NCBI RefSeq assembly: GCF_013368755.1
Contig: NC_049565.1
Location: 4,526,001 to 4,590,000 of the forward strand
Direction: 5' to 3'
DNA: 64,000 nt
Origin: Talaromyces rugulosus
Lineage: Eukaryota > Ascomycota > Eurotiomycetes > Eurotiales > Trichocomaceae
A model generated the notes under the pieces. That model did not search any database. It was given only the letters and a program-made list of their open reading frames with translations, and was not told the DNA's origin. Positions within the stretch are counted from its first letter, which is position 1; each line of letters starts with the position of its first letter. The translations under genes and the position numbers were made by a program. Positions 1-10,146 of the stretch are shown here, piece after piece.

Positions 1-2034
1 TAAACGAAAGTGTGGATTTGTTTGGAGAACGTTGTCTAGCGCCCATAAAAGATTGATGAGCTTTTTGCCTGTGGCGCGGATCTTCAATGCGCGGTGCGAT
101 CCTGTTGATCGGGTGGTGGTTGTGTTGTAGGCCGAGATTAAATCTTGGTAGAGCGGATTGAAAGCGTTGGCGAGGACCTGGCGGGACATGTCGACCAGGT
201 CATAGTCGTACGCTGGGTTGGCCCAGAGAGAAGGTTCTTGGAACGCCGCGCCGTAAAACAGATCCCAGGCGCGCAGCATGTCATCCGGATTGTAATTGAT
301 TGTGGTCGGATGGTGGCCAGTGCGGTTGAGGAGGCCGGTCGTGCTAGGAACCAGCTCCAGGATAGACTTGGATACTGCATTCGATGTCAGGTTGGTATTG
401 TTGTACACGGTGCTTCGCAAAGTATCCCATGCCAAATAGACGTTGTCAGGAATCGACTGGCTACCAGCATATCTCGCCGTCACCCAGTTGCGAAAGTACG
501 AGTCAGTTTCAATAGGCGTCTCACTCCAGGCCTGATCGAGAAGAAGGTCGTACACGACCTCGTTGCCTTCTTGACCTTCCATCGACAGCCCGAATCCAAC
601 CAGCGAGCTCGAATTGTGCAAAGCAGCAATCGGGTTCGCCGTGATGTTCATGACCTGACCGTAAAAGCCCATGTTGCCACCGTAGCCGTGGAGTTCGCAC
701 CAAATCCACGGCTTGCCGTAGTAAGAATTTGTGCGTTGCCATTGCGGTTGGGATTCTGACACAAGGTCCAATATCAACATGTCGCTGTCAACCGGCACGC
801 CCCCTAGATAAGCTTCTATGCGGTCGTTTGTCCAGAATTCTGTATTACTCGCGAACAGCCATCCTTGCATGACCCAGATCGCACTAGGGTCGGCAGCTTT
901 GAGAGCATCCCAGTTGCCGCGGCTGACATTACGAAGATAGTCGGCGTCGCCAGAGAACGGATTGTTCTCGTTGAATTGATCGAGCGTATAGAATTGTGTA
1001 ACATTGCCGTAAGCAGCTGTCTGCTTGGAAATAAAGCTTTTCTGCAGCTGGGTAAAACGGGGATCAAGTGGATCCATAAAGGTGTCGTTTGTCCACTGAG
1101 TCGGAAATTTCTCCCATGTCGATCCATTGACCACGTTCGCCTCAGGGAACACGCGTGAGATGGCCCTAGGAACAAAACCTGGGAAAGCCGGCAAGATCGG
1201 GGTCATGCCGAGGTCGACCATGCGCTTAACAATCTTCTTCTGCAATTCAAACTGGCTATCAACCCAAGAAAGGGGCAAGGATCCGTTCCAGGAGCCTTGA
1301 ATATTGCCCAGATGGTTCCACGCCTCAAAGGGCGGGCCGCTGAGAAAGTCCAGGATTTCATCATCTGTCAAGCCGATTTCCTGAAACACCTCAACAAAAA
1401 TCTTCTCGACGCCAATCCACGCCAGCGGCAGATTAATGCCGCGGAGGGCCATCCAATCTAGCTGCAGCTCCCAGTCCTCCCAGGTCCAGAAAGCGCTGGT
1501 ATAGGATGTCGTGACTGGAGGGAGGGGTGAGTCAGCGATGGCACAACACAGCAGGGACCGAAGCCGAAGCCTTACCCGTGTTGAAATGGTATCGATACGG
1601 CACGATGCTGGACCCCGTCAAGGGCGCCGACAGGTGTGGCAGCGGGTCTGACGCGAGATCCAGCCGGTTCCCGATATACCAGTAAAGATCGACATGGGCG
1701 ACATCAGTTAGATAGCGGTGCAGTCTAGCCAAAAATAACTTAGCGATACTGTTCCTCAAGCCTGCAATGGGATGCGATTTTTTTTTTTTGGAGTTCCTTA
1801 CCCCGTGGCGAGCGCGCTCAAGGAGTTACCCTCAACTTTGACTTTGCCGCCGTGGGCAGTGGAAACGGTGTAGGCATCGCTGCTTCCGGCGGAGCTGGCA
1901 TTTGCAATGCTGAATTCAAACGAGTGAACGTGCTGTGGAAGCCGGCGATGGACGAGAGCCTCGATTCCAGCGGTCGAGGGCGAGCTGGCCACAACGGCCG
2001 CCGCGAATGCTAGAAGCCAGGTTGCAACACGCAT
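1..2034 (-). CDS. Alpha-N-acetylglucosaminidase (GH89, NAGLU-like), 3' end outside window
   Basis: Secreted glycosidase expected to remove terminal alpha-linked N-acetylglucosamine. The start ATG at 2034 opens a signal peptide with a hydrophobic run of Ala/Val/Leu in the first 20 residues. Exon 1 is 2034-1802, exon 2 1724-1576 and exon 3 1514 to beyond position 1. The introns (1801-1725 and 1575-1515) have GTAAGG donors and TAG/CAG acceptors, and the joins restore the family's N-terminal domain. The catalytic domain opens with a WTWEDWELQLDWMALRGINL segment and an LPLAW element typical of NAGLU. Further on there is NPFSGDADYLR, then PWIWCELHGYGGN and GLSMEGQEGNEVVYDLL, which are family hallmarks. 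Many Asn-X-Ser/Thr sites fit a secreted protein. About 630 residues are visible and the remaining C terminus lies off the left edge. Exon 3 is open to the edge with no frameshift. It has no visible link to the biosynthetic cluster on the right. Confidence 0.9.
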
Positions 2035-2431
2035 TGCTTGCGTTCTGCCGTGTGAAGCCTTCGCACCGGAGGTGTTGGGAGCTGAAGTGTCGAACTGTCG
2101 AAGAGAAACAAATGGACCGGGGGGGTACTGGCGCTTAAGAATCGTCGACGAAACTAATTAGCGGCCAGGCTAGACGGCTGGAGAATCCCATGTCGCCCGC
2201 ACTGCGACGGTGACAGTGACAGTTCCAGCTGGAGTCAAGATCCACAACGGCGAAGGTTTGGCCCCTGGGCGACTCGGGAGCCCACGTGGGCCCGTCGATG
2301 CCTCAGGCCGCGCGGCCGGCGAGTCATTCGTGGAACTGATAAGAACATTATATAAAAGTTGTATCTATCGTTGTGTATATACTCAGGGTGTGCAAATGTG
2401 GGTTCATTCATTTCAATTCTAGTACAACTCA

Positions 2432-2466
2432 TAGTAGTAGTAGTGGTAGTAGTAGTAGTAGTAGTG

Positions 2467-2536
<70 letters not shown>
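2432..2536. repeat. GTA/TAC trinucleotide microsatellite, about 35 units
   Basis: A nearly perfect run of tag/gta triplets, interrupted only by two or three tgg units near its left end. It lies about 400 bp upstream of the GH89 start. Long open frames cross it in several phases (poly-Val, poly-Ser, poly-Tyr, poly-Thr) but they are products of the repeat and not genes. Confidence 0.95.
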
Positions 2537-2889
2537 ATTTCAATTACCGTCTGGTGTAGCTTCCCCTTTATTCCGGCGCTATGCAGACTCCAACAGGTAA
2601 AATACATGAATATTGCCTCTTTATATTTTCTTAAGCCCCTCCAGCCTCCGTAATTACACCATATTTCCTAGGAATCCTGGTAGGGATGCTATGTGGATAA
2701 TATGCCCAAGAGAAAAAGTCCCACAAAACCCTTAGAAGAACCGCAGAAATATTCAGCATAAAATAATCAGAGGGAGGCATGTATTAAGAACCATGCTCCA
2801 TTCTACCCCTATCTCTCTTCATACACATCAAACACCGTGATAGCCCTTAAATCAAGTTCCTTACGCAGAGGACTACCCACCAGGGGTTT

Positions 2890-3006
2890 AAGGGCTATGA
2901 GAATCGCACTCATATGCTCTTGTTATAGTGGGTGATTAGGGGCCCAAGTCTAATAGATCAGAGGGCGAGCGTTCCAGGTAGCGTGCCACTCGGCCACCAG
3001 CCCCTC
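2890..3006 (-). other. tRNA-like element (degenerate, class II type)
   Basis: On the minus strand a TGGCCGAGTGG string near 2993 matches the tRNA A-box and the D-arm of Ser/Leu tRNAs. About 75-80 bases downstream, GTGCGATTC inside a 5-bp ATGAG/CTCAT stem resembles a T-arm and B-box with one mismatch. A 7-bp end stem (AGGGGCT with AGCCCTT) can form, but it is out of register with the D-arm and I cannot draw a convincing anticodon stem. It could be a decayed intron-bearing tRNA or the tRNA-derived head of a SINE. I do not claim a working tRNA. Confidence 0.22.
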
Positions 3007-3019
3007 TAGTGCAACTCAT

Positions 3020-3973
3020 TCAGGGCACTAGATTTGCCAATACCCACTGCAGCTCCTCGACAATCACCTCTGGCTCAGTAAACTGGACATTGTGTCCACT
3101 CCTGCTCGCTATTGCCCATCTCGAATTGTTGGACAGGGACATAGTCCCTCTCTGCCAGGCTTCAGTTAACGCACCATACGTTTTGAACGCCTCCTGGAAC
3201 TGCCTCCTCTCTTCTTCAGTACCATTGCCGGCCTTGATTCCGGCCTCGTATACTTTTTCAAAGTCTTTCTCAGTAAGCCCCTTGAGAACGCTAATCGGTC
3301 GATCACCTAACAGAGGTGCCTTCGCCTGAAGCTGTTTCTTCTCTGCGAGAAAGGGTCCGCTGTCGCGATACCCGGCCATCTCGGCGGCCACGACGCGAGC
3401 GTGCTTTTCGCTGTGCTCCTCGTCGAGATATGCCTGCCATTCACAGTGAAGCAGCTTGTGGTTTTGGGTTATCCCGGTGACTTCGAGAAAGTCAAGTCCG
3501 CGGGAGACTGCCTGGACAAAGGGGGATGGCCACGGATCATCCGTTGTATTGAGTTCCTGATTAGCATCCACAAAGACAATCCCGACTATATCGTCGGGGC
3601 GTAAATGTAAGAACTCGCGGCCGATGATTCCTCCCCACGAGTGACACACAATCACAAACGGACCAGACAGTTCCACGGTGCGAAGAAGACTGTCGAGTTC
3701 CGTAGCAATGCCGGCTGCCGTGATAGGGCTAGTCGTCGTCTCGGAGCTGAGTCCGTACCCGGAGCGATCGTAGAGCAAGACGCGAGAAATTGGTGTTACC
3801 AATCGGTGTACAGCGACCCATTCTGCTGCACTGGAACCGAGGCCTGGGATTATGATGACGAGTGGTTGGCCAGGTTGTCTGATCGGGCCCGATACGGACA
3901 GATGCAGGTTATGGTTTGGACCAAGAGAGACGAGGCCGCTTTTGGACGGTTCCTGTTCCCACGGATTCGACAT
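3020..3973 (-). CDS. Alpha/beta-hydrolase fold protein
   Basis: Intronless 317-residue hydrolase with no signal peptide, so probably cytosolic. The oxyanion-loop segment PGLGSS is at about residues 43-48. The nucleophile elbow is CHSWGG with Ser112, fitting G/C-x-S-x-G with Cys in the first position. A likely catalytic His294 lies in SGHNVQF near the C terminus. The strand-turn segment LLYDRSGYGLS matches the family's conserved DxxGxG region. The acid of the triad cannot be assigned with confidence. The substrate is unknown; esterase, epoxide hydrolase or haloperoxidase-like activity are all possible. The start was chosen because ATG at 3973 gives a standard short N terminus before strand 1. 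The neighbour on its 5' side is a zinc-finger gene in the same direction. Confidence 0.85.
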   Translation of the reverse strand: MSNPWEQEPSKSGLVSLGPNHNLHLSVSGPIRQPGQPLVIIIPGLGSSAAEWVAVHRLVTPISRVLLYDRSGYGLSSETTTSPITAAGIATELDSLLRTVELSGPFVIVCHSWGGIIGREFLHLRPDDIVGIVFVDANQELNTTDDPWPSPFVQAVSRGLDFLEVTGITQNHKLLHCEWQAYLDEEHSEKHARVVAAEMAGYRDSGPFLAEKKQLQAKAPLLGDRPISVLKGLTEKDFEKVYEAGIKAGNGTEEERRQFQEAFKTYGALTEAWQRGTMSLSNNSRWAIASRSGHNVQFTEPEVIVEELQWVLANLVP

Positions 3974-4356
3974 GGCTTAGAATGACCGGAGTTTTATATA
4001 TAGGGTTGTAATAATTATTCCAGGTGAGACGACGATCTTGTCGAGTCAAAGGTACATGTACTAACACTACATGTGATGACAAATCATGCGGGGTGCCTGC
4101 ATACGCTTCAACTGTTGCTGTATGATCAGTTGTATCCTAATTGACATCTACATGTAGTATGATGCCATTTATAGTTTATTGGTGTACATTTGGAAACAAT
4201 AGTTTAGACAATCAATTGGTTATAAAGATCACCAATCTATAATATGTTGGTCTTGGTCATAAAAACGCTTCATTTCAAAAAAAAGGACAAGTCGCTCAAA
4301 TACTACAGAATTTTTCCACGCACGTGCACATCATTGGATGTACTCCAACGATCTGC
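3974..4356. promoter_or_regulatory. Intergenic, presumptive promoter of the alpha/beta-hydrolase
   Basis: This 383-bp AT-rich gap lies between two leftward genes. It holds the 5' region of the hydrolase and the 3' region of the zinc-finger gene. No gene or repeat was recognised. Confidence 0.4.
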
Positions 4357-6256
4357 TCAGACCATCTGCGTGATAGATTCTTCATTCGACCCTCGCCCAA
4401 AGGCGAAGGACGACGTAAAGGAAAGTAAGTGCTGTGAGAAGCTGGAGAGACTCTGCATGACGCGAACGGCAGTGCTGAAGGTTGCAAGAATCGTTTGGAT
4501 CGCTGCCATCATAGTCAACGCCGCGCCGAAATCGGCAGGCGTGACTTGATAGGCTGCCAAGTACGATCTCATCAAACCCGCATGGACTGGTGTTTGCCAA
4601 GACAAAGATCTTTCCCTTGATGCACGAACGTTCGCCCGTAAACTCACAGACTGTGGTCGACGGTCTTTGTCCGGGACTCTATCAGTCTCAGATGCAGATA
4701 TCTCTAGCGGCTGAATGATACTAGTGACCGAGCCATGATCATGCCGAAGGCCATCAACGACCCCTACCCGCTGGAAGCTACTCATACCAGATGGTAACTC
4801 CGCAAGCTGTCGGTGAATTACACCGCGACCGTAGTCTCCGAGGAGTCTATCACTAGGAACCTGCCGGACCTTGGACGGTCGCGGGAAAGCGCCATTGACG
4901 CCACGCGAAGAGCTGCTTGCCATAACCTGGCTTGATACCTGCAGTCCTTGTGAGCTTGTCGACGAGCTTAGTGGACTTGTCGAAGATGGCGATAGTGATA
5001 CTGCTAATCGAGTGTCCAAAGGTAGGTTGGTAGCCGACGGTTGCAGCGGCTGGGCTTGAATAACTGGTTGGCCTATGGGCTGCTGAATGTATTGTTGCTC
5101 ATGGAGGCCTGTTTGGATACCTGGGGAGTCTGTCACGTGACGCAATCTGGGGTGCACGTTGTAGTGATTGCTCAATTCCTGAGCAGATTGTGCTCGGAAA
5201 TTGCAGTGCGGTCCAAGACAAGTAAAGTGACGTTCTTGTAATGCTAGAGTGTCTTGAAGAAGCAACTCTTCGGGTGGTGACAACTGTGTTTGTTGTGAGT
5301 CTGAGATCAAAGCTGGGCTTTCACCCGAGTTGAACCATCCTAGGTCATCTAGTGAAGACAGGAGGTGTGATTGCGGTGACGAGCTCTGTAAAACCCGTGA
5401 TGGCTGTTTGACTGTCTGGAAGCTCATCTCATGGACAGGAGCTCGTCGAACAGGCTTTGCGTTCTTGGTCCTGGGTTTTGTAATGGCGGGAGAGGCCACC
5501 TTGTCCAGGCAATTGCACTATGCAAAATTAGTTAATTATTTAATTGAACAGGAAGTCTCGTACCTTTTTGTGTTGTTTTTTGTGCTTGATACAAGCTCCA
5601 TTCCTTCGGACATTGGTATAGTCGTCAATCTCGGCCTTGGTACGCTTTCGCTGTTTCTTTGGCAGCAGGGTAGTTGCATTCATGTTCATGTCGAGAACCA
5701 TCTCGAGGCTACCGGAAGGAGGTCCATCCGACAGCGGCTCACTTCGGCCGGACGAAGACCCGGGTGTGGCGTGTGAGAAAGAAGCCGACGCGCTTAGCGA
5801 CTGCTCTGTGAAGCTCTCCTGCAACGACTCGGGAGAATAGCTCGTTGAAGTAGCATATGAGGAGAAGAAGGGGCTGTTGTTGCGCTGGAGGTGGAGATCA
5901 ATAGCGGCATCGCGTCGCTTCTGCTTCAAAGAGCACACCCGCGAATCGCCAGAGGCCAAGCTATCCACGGCGGGACGGAAGTCTTGGGGAGAGGCAGCAA
6001 AGACATAGTTTACGGTAGGGTCTAGGCTTAGATAATTGTTGTCGAAGAGAGGGAAGTCGGTGGTTGATGGATCGAAGCCCAAGTCAGCAGCCAGCCCCAA
6101 GCCCAATTGCGACATGTCCGAAAAGCTGGCGGTGAGGGCATCGGCAGCGGGGGACTGCAATGAAGAGGCATCGGTGGTCTCTACGTCGTCCTCTGGCCAA
6201 TTGATCAAGGACTCGAAGTCCAAGAGGTCGTTGTTGAAGTCAGCGATTCCAGCCAT
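4357..6256 (-). CDS. Putative zinc-finger nuclear protein, C2H2-like
   Basis: Two exons (6256-5564 and 5517-4357) flank a 46-bp intron with donor GTACGA, an ACTAAT branch site and a TAG acceptor. The join gives 617 residues. The N-terminal half is acidic and Ser-rich (DLLDFESLINWPEDD near residue 10) and looks like an activation region. At the exon junction is a fungal motif RRNGACIKHKKQHKKCNC with Cys and His spaced to bind metal and strong positive charge. Around residues 331-353 there is a C-x4-C-x12-H-x3-H finger. A hydrophobic stretch lies near the C terminus. The start at 6256 (MAGIADF) is preferred to an in-frame upstream ATG at 6448, whose product would be low-complexity and hydrophobic. 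The role is probably transcriptional regulation; the target is unknown and no exact family name is recognised. Confidence 0.7.
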
Positions 6257-7401
6257 GGCGAGCGATCTTGTTGGGATGTATGGAAAGGAAGGTGGGGCAG
6301 TAATCGGGCCGTGATAGGCTAGACAGGCAAGATTGCAAGCAGGCGGATCGCAAAGAGGCAGGGCGAAGAAAAAGAAAGAGGAGCCAGGCAGCGACAGGCT
6401 TGCGATACAGGCAATAGACGAGGATGGGGGAAAAGAAGACAAAAACAAAAAAAAAGCGGCGGATGCCTGGCATTAAAGAAGGTTGACTCATGCTTGCTCT
6501 TCGGCTGTGCTGAGCCCCAGCGAATGGCTCCGCGCCTTCCCCAGTTGGTTCCCCGACAGGCTAAGCCTCTTCGGGACGCCGACTCAGCCTCGGTCTTATT
6601 TGTATGTTTGTCTTGTTTGCGCTTGAGCGCTTGAAGAGAAGCACACGTGACTCGCAGCTGCTGCGGTTTCGGTCTGATCTCTGATGCTACCTTCCTTTCA
6701 CCATTCTAGGGCTGAGCCCTGGCCAGCCCTACTTGCTAGACTAAACTACACCAATCAAAGCAAGGGAAAACAAACTCCACCGATCGCCCGTCCCGACTGA
6801 GGAGAACTTATCCGATCCGGCTTCATGCTTGTCATAGACATTGGAATGGATCTATCTGGGTGCGCTTTCGTGGGTCGGCATCCGGAATGGCACGGCCAGC
6901 CTCTTCTCCTCTTGAAAAGTGGTTGTGACTGTCATAGAGCTACGTGTGTACTCTGTATTGTACTCCGCGCACGAGGAGGCAGGAGATAGCATAGCTAAAA
7001 GTAAACCCTTTATTCTGTGGTAGTACGTAGTCAGTAGCACTGGTAGTGGTACTCGGCATAAAGGTTAAAAAACACCTTATTTCTCGAGCCGAGTCTGCCG
7101 CCTGTGATTGGCCAATGCCGCGTCCCAAGCCCCACTATCGGATTGTCGGCAGGTGACGTCACGAGCGCATGCCGTCATGCACATTCAACGGGCAAAAAGG
7201 GAGATGTCGTCCCCTCCGCACCCTTCCGACTTCTTCTGCAAGTACTTAATTCGACGATCAGACATCTACTCTCTACTCTAGTCCCGATCTATTCCCTGTC
7301 TTCTCCCCTCGCCTCTTGTCTTGACCACGATCCCGCTGACCAACATCGCGCTGTAAACTCTGCTAAAGGCATCGTCATCTCATCATCTCACAAAAAGGAA
7401 A
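6257..7401. promoter_or_regulatory. Divergent promoter region, zinc-finger gene / MARVEL gene
   Basis: A 1.1-kb gap between two divergent starts. It has pyrimidine-rich stretches just before the MARVEL start (7240-7330), as is common upstream of strongly expressed fungal genes, and a TGACGTCA palindrome near 7155 that matches a CRE/bZIP site. No gene was recognised. Confidence 0.5.
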
Positions 7402-7965
7402 ATGCCTAAAATCGTCGGTTTGGCTCTCCGCGGTCTGGAGTTCGTCTTCACGGTCATCCTGCTGGGGCTCGTTGGCGCGCTCGAAAACAACTCCAGCGAC
7501 AATCCTGAAAGTGTGCACTTCAGCATGTTCACTGCCGCATTTTCCATAGTCTTTCTGTTCTACCTGATCCCTGCGACTTGGAGCGAGGGCCTTTCCGGCC
7601 ACCCAATTATTCTCATCGTTATCGATGCGCTGAATGCCGTCTTCTTCTTCTGTGCTGCAATCACTTTGTCTGCAAGAACTCGGGGACACAGCTGCGGTGA
7701 CCACGTAAGATTTCCTTTCCACTTGCTGTGTCCTTATTGAACGTTAACACTGATGCTTGGGCTTTGACAGAGTTTTCTCAATTCCAACTCTATTGCCAAG
7801 GGGTCCTCAAGCCGATGCCACGAGGCGCAAGCTGCAGCCGCCTTTTTCTGGTTTGGCTGGGCCAGCTACATGGCAAGTCTCGCGCTGTCAGCTGTCGGTG
7901 CCAAATCAGGTGCCAACCTCCGTCCTCGCCCCGCAGTCCAACGCCCTGGTATGTCCCAGGTGTAA
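7402..7965 (+). CDS. MARVEL-domain membrane protein (Nce102-like)
   Basis: Two exons, 7402-7704 and 7771-7965, are separated by a 66-bp intron (GTAAGA donor, ACAG acceptor). The 165-residue product has four predicted membrane helices. The first begins LALRGLEFVFTVILLGLVG. The third and the region of the fourth are FIV/ALIVIDALNAVFFFCAA and AAAAFFWFGWASYMASLALS. This arrangement and the opening R-x-LEF motif match the MARVEL family, in fungi represented by Nce102 and related eisosome or plasma-membrane organisers. The C-terminal tail is short, Arg/Pro-containing and cytosolic. A pyrimidine-rich leader and AAAATG start context fit good expression. Confidence 0.88.
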
Positions 7966-8379
7966 GGGGTCCTGCGCAATTTATAGGTTGGGCCACAGCT
8001 TGGGAAAGCTATGCACATGCATGTGGATCTTCTAATAAATTCCCTTGAGAGGAAACCGGACGAGGTACGAAACTGAAAAATGGGTATGGTACATAAGTGA
8101 TCATATGTGCAATGTGTTGCTGCTTTTTACGACTGGTTCCAGGAATCAACTGTTTTGATGGTGGCTGTATTATGTTTATATTTAATAATTTTTGGTGTCT
8201 TTAAAAAGTTGCTAATATTCGCGCACGGATGCGCGACATGACCGGTGGGTTGGGGTTGGTTAAGTGGAGTTAATAAGTTATATGTTAATCTAATTTTAAT
8301 AATGACAAGACTGTTATTACTGTCAGCGACTGAATGCGTCTAATCTATTTACAAATATTGTTTGCTCGTCTGTTCCTAC
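7966..8379. other. Convergent 3' region
   Basis: A 414-bp AT-rich gap between the ends of the MARVEL gene and the Apd1-like gene, presumably carrying both 3' untranslated regions. No gene seen. Confidence 0.5.
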
Positions 8380-9322
8380 CTACCAACTAGTCACACCACG
8401 CTGATTGTCGAACCCGCCTCGTAGCTGAGACTCTGGGTGTACAACCTTGCCCTGCAAGATGGTGTACTTGACAAGGCCTTCGCAGTGCTCAGGACGAATA
8501 CGCGCCAGCCAGATCAACTGCTCATCGTGCTTTCGATACACCAATACATTGGCCGAGAACTTGTGTCCGCCAACATGCGAGACAAAGTAGATACCTACAC
8601 CACCAGGTCGATCATCGTCTGTGTCCCGGTAAAGACCGGCTGGACGGAGATGTCTTTCCAACTCTTTTTTTATTAGCGGCGCAGAGATTCCGCACCGGGC
8701 ATCTCGCCGTTTGTGTGAGCAGAGGAGGACCACATAGTCGTGTCCGCAGGGGCGTGATGTTAGTTGTGATGATGGTGATGGTGTCTCGGTAGCCTTGTCG
8801 ACAAAGCGCGACATGAATTCGGGCACTGATGAGATGGTGACATTGTCGACAAACTCGAACGATGGTAGCAGCAAGAGGGTCGTTGCAGGGTCCTTGCTGT
8901 CATCACTACTATCGCTGCTCTTGTACTTGTGCGTAGTGAGATTCGAGACATTCACCATCAGACCCTGCACAAAACATTAAAACATAGATCAATTGATATT
9001 GGATACGATTTAAAAAAAAATATACCTCACTGCCCGACTTGGTCGGCGCTTCATTTAGCGCATGCACTAGCGTGCCCCTTTCCGAGGCAGGCTTGGACAC
9101 CCAGTCGGATTTGCCAGTTGCCACGAGGACATGCGTCGCAAAAGGCTTGACCTTGCCGTAGATCTTGCGTTCGGAGTCGACGTGGAATTTGCTAGGGTAC
9201 TGCACGGTGCAGTCTGCGCAGTCGCGGAGACAGTCTGGGCCGTCTTCTTGCGGGTCGACAGTCGGGAACATATACTTCGTGTTGCCGCCGCCGATGCGCG
9301 ACGAGAACCACGACTTGAGCAT
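8380..9322 (-). CDS. Sucraseferredoxin / Apd1-like [2Fe-2S] protein
   Basis: Exon 1 is 9322-9026 and exon 2 8964-8380; the intron is 61 bp (GTATAT donor, GTGCAG acceptor). The 293-residue product has an N-terminal CLRDCADC segment (Cys31, Cys35, Cys38) and a middle region beginning HVLVATGKSDW. The C-terminal thioredoxin-like domain has CSHKRRDARCG (Cys181, Cys190) and HVGGHKFSANVLVY (His229, His233). That His-Gly-Gly-His element and the preceding Cys are diagnostic of the Apd1/Aim32 group, which carries a redox iron-sulfur cluster. The yeast relative is linked to actin patches and to sensitivity to redox-active compounds. Between the two parts is a low-complexity Ser/Asp/Pro stretch. The gene diverges from the Zn2Cys6 gene. 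Confidence 0.88.
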
Positions 9323-10146
9323 TTTGTTTATTCTGTGCGTATGTATGTATATATATGTATCGAGATTGATGTAGTCGTCAAATTGTATCGTATTACTCCC
9401 ACTTTCTCCGTAGCGCGGACTTGGGAAATACCGCGAGGCACGTTGGCTTGGTCTTATAAGCCATGGTAAGTCCGATCTCCGAGCTCAAGACAGTTATGGC
9501 CGAGTTTCATGCATGAAGGATTGTAAAGCGTCTGCCTAAGCCCTAGACACTACTAGGCACTTATAAAAAAAGGTTATCTGATTGGAGATCACCGGGAGAG
9601 TCGACTCGTCCCTGACTTCTGTGTTGTCTGTCGTATATATCCGTACATGGCTAGATGTGAGTACGTGGTTGGTAGATAGCTCGGCAGTTGGAACCAGCGA
9701 ATTTGCGCCCAATCGAATAGGCAGGCGTCGAACTTGTGCAGAGGTCGCAAAGATAGATGATCTGGCAGCACTATGACTGATGGAGCAGTCTGTATCAGGC
9801 TTTTATGGTGTTAATCTGTCAATGTTGAGTGGAAGAAGTCGTGAAGTTGAAGCAGAGCGCTCCTGCCTCGTGTGCGCATAGCGTTCCACAGCTTCCGGTG
9901 TTAGCGGACCATGCGGCCCCTGATTGGCCCAGGCGTACATACAGGTCCCCGCAGCTCGGAAGAAGGTTCTATTTTAGGATTAGCGCAATGGCCCACCTAG
10001 TCTAACGTTGGGTTTCGCTTTCTTCCCGCGACAGACTGCGATCACTATTTTTATTTTTATTTTTTTTGGTTGTTTTTCTTCGATCTCGCTTCTTCGACCT
10101 AGCCCAGACCCGGCGCATCTGCTATTTGACGTGTAGAGCCCTCACA
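9323..10146. promoter_or_regulatory. Divergent promoter region, Apd1-like gene / Zn2Cys6 gene
   Basis: An 824-bp gap between two divergent starts. A T-rich tract (10043-10080) lies just before the regulator's start, which is usual for fungal leaders. No gene or repeat recognised. Confidence 0.45.

Larger units (their letters stand above)
2035..3019. other. Intergenic: GH89 promoter side and alpha/beta-hydrolase 3' side
   Basis: This gap separates the start of the GH89 gene from the stop codon of the hydrolase; both genes read leftwards. It contains the GTA microsatellite and the tRNA-like element annotated separately. I see no further gene. Confidence 0.6.

Noticed and set aside
2235..2607. 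Open frames of poly-Thr, poly-Val, poly-Ser and poly-Tyr
   Set aside because: They are readings of the GTA microsatellite in different frames with no conserved flanks.
6257..6491. N-terminal extension of the zinc-finger protein from ATG 6448
   Set aside because: The 64 added residues are hydrophobic and low-complexity. The downstream Met gives a normal acidic start.
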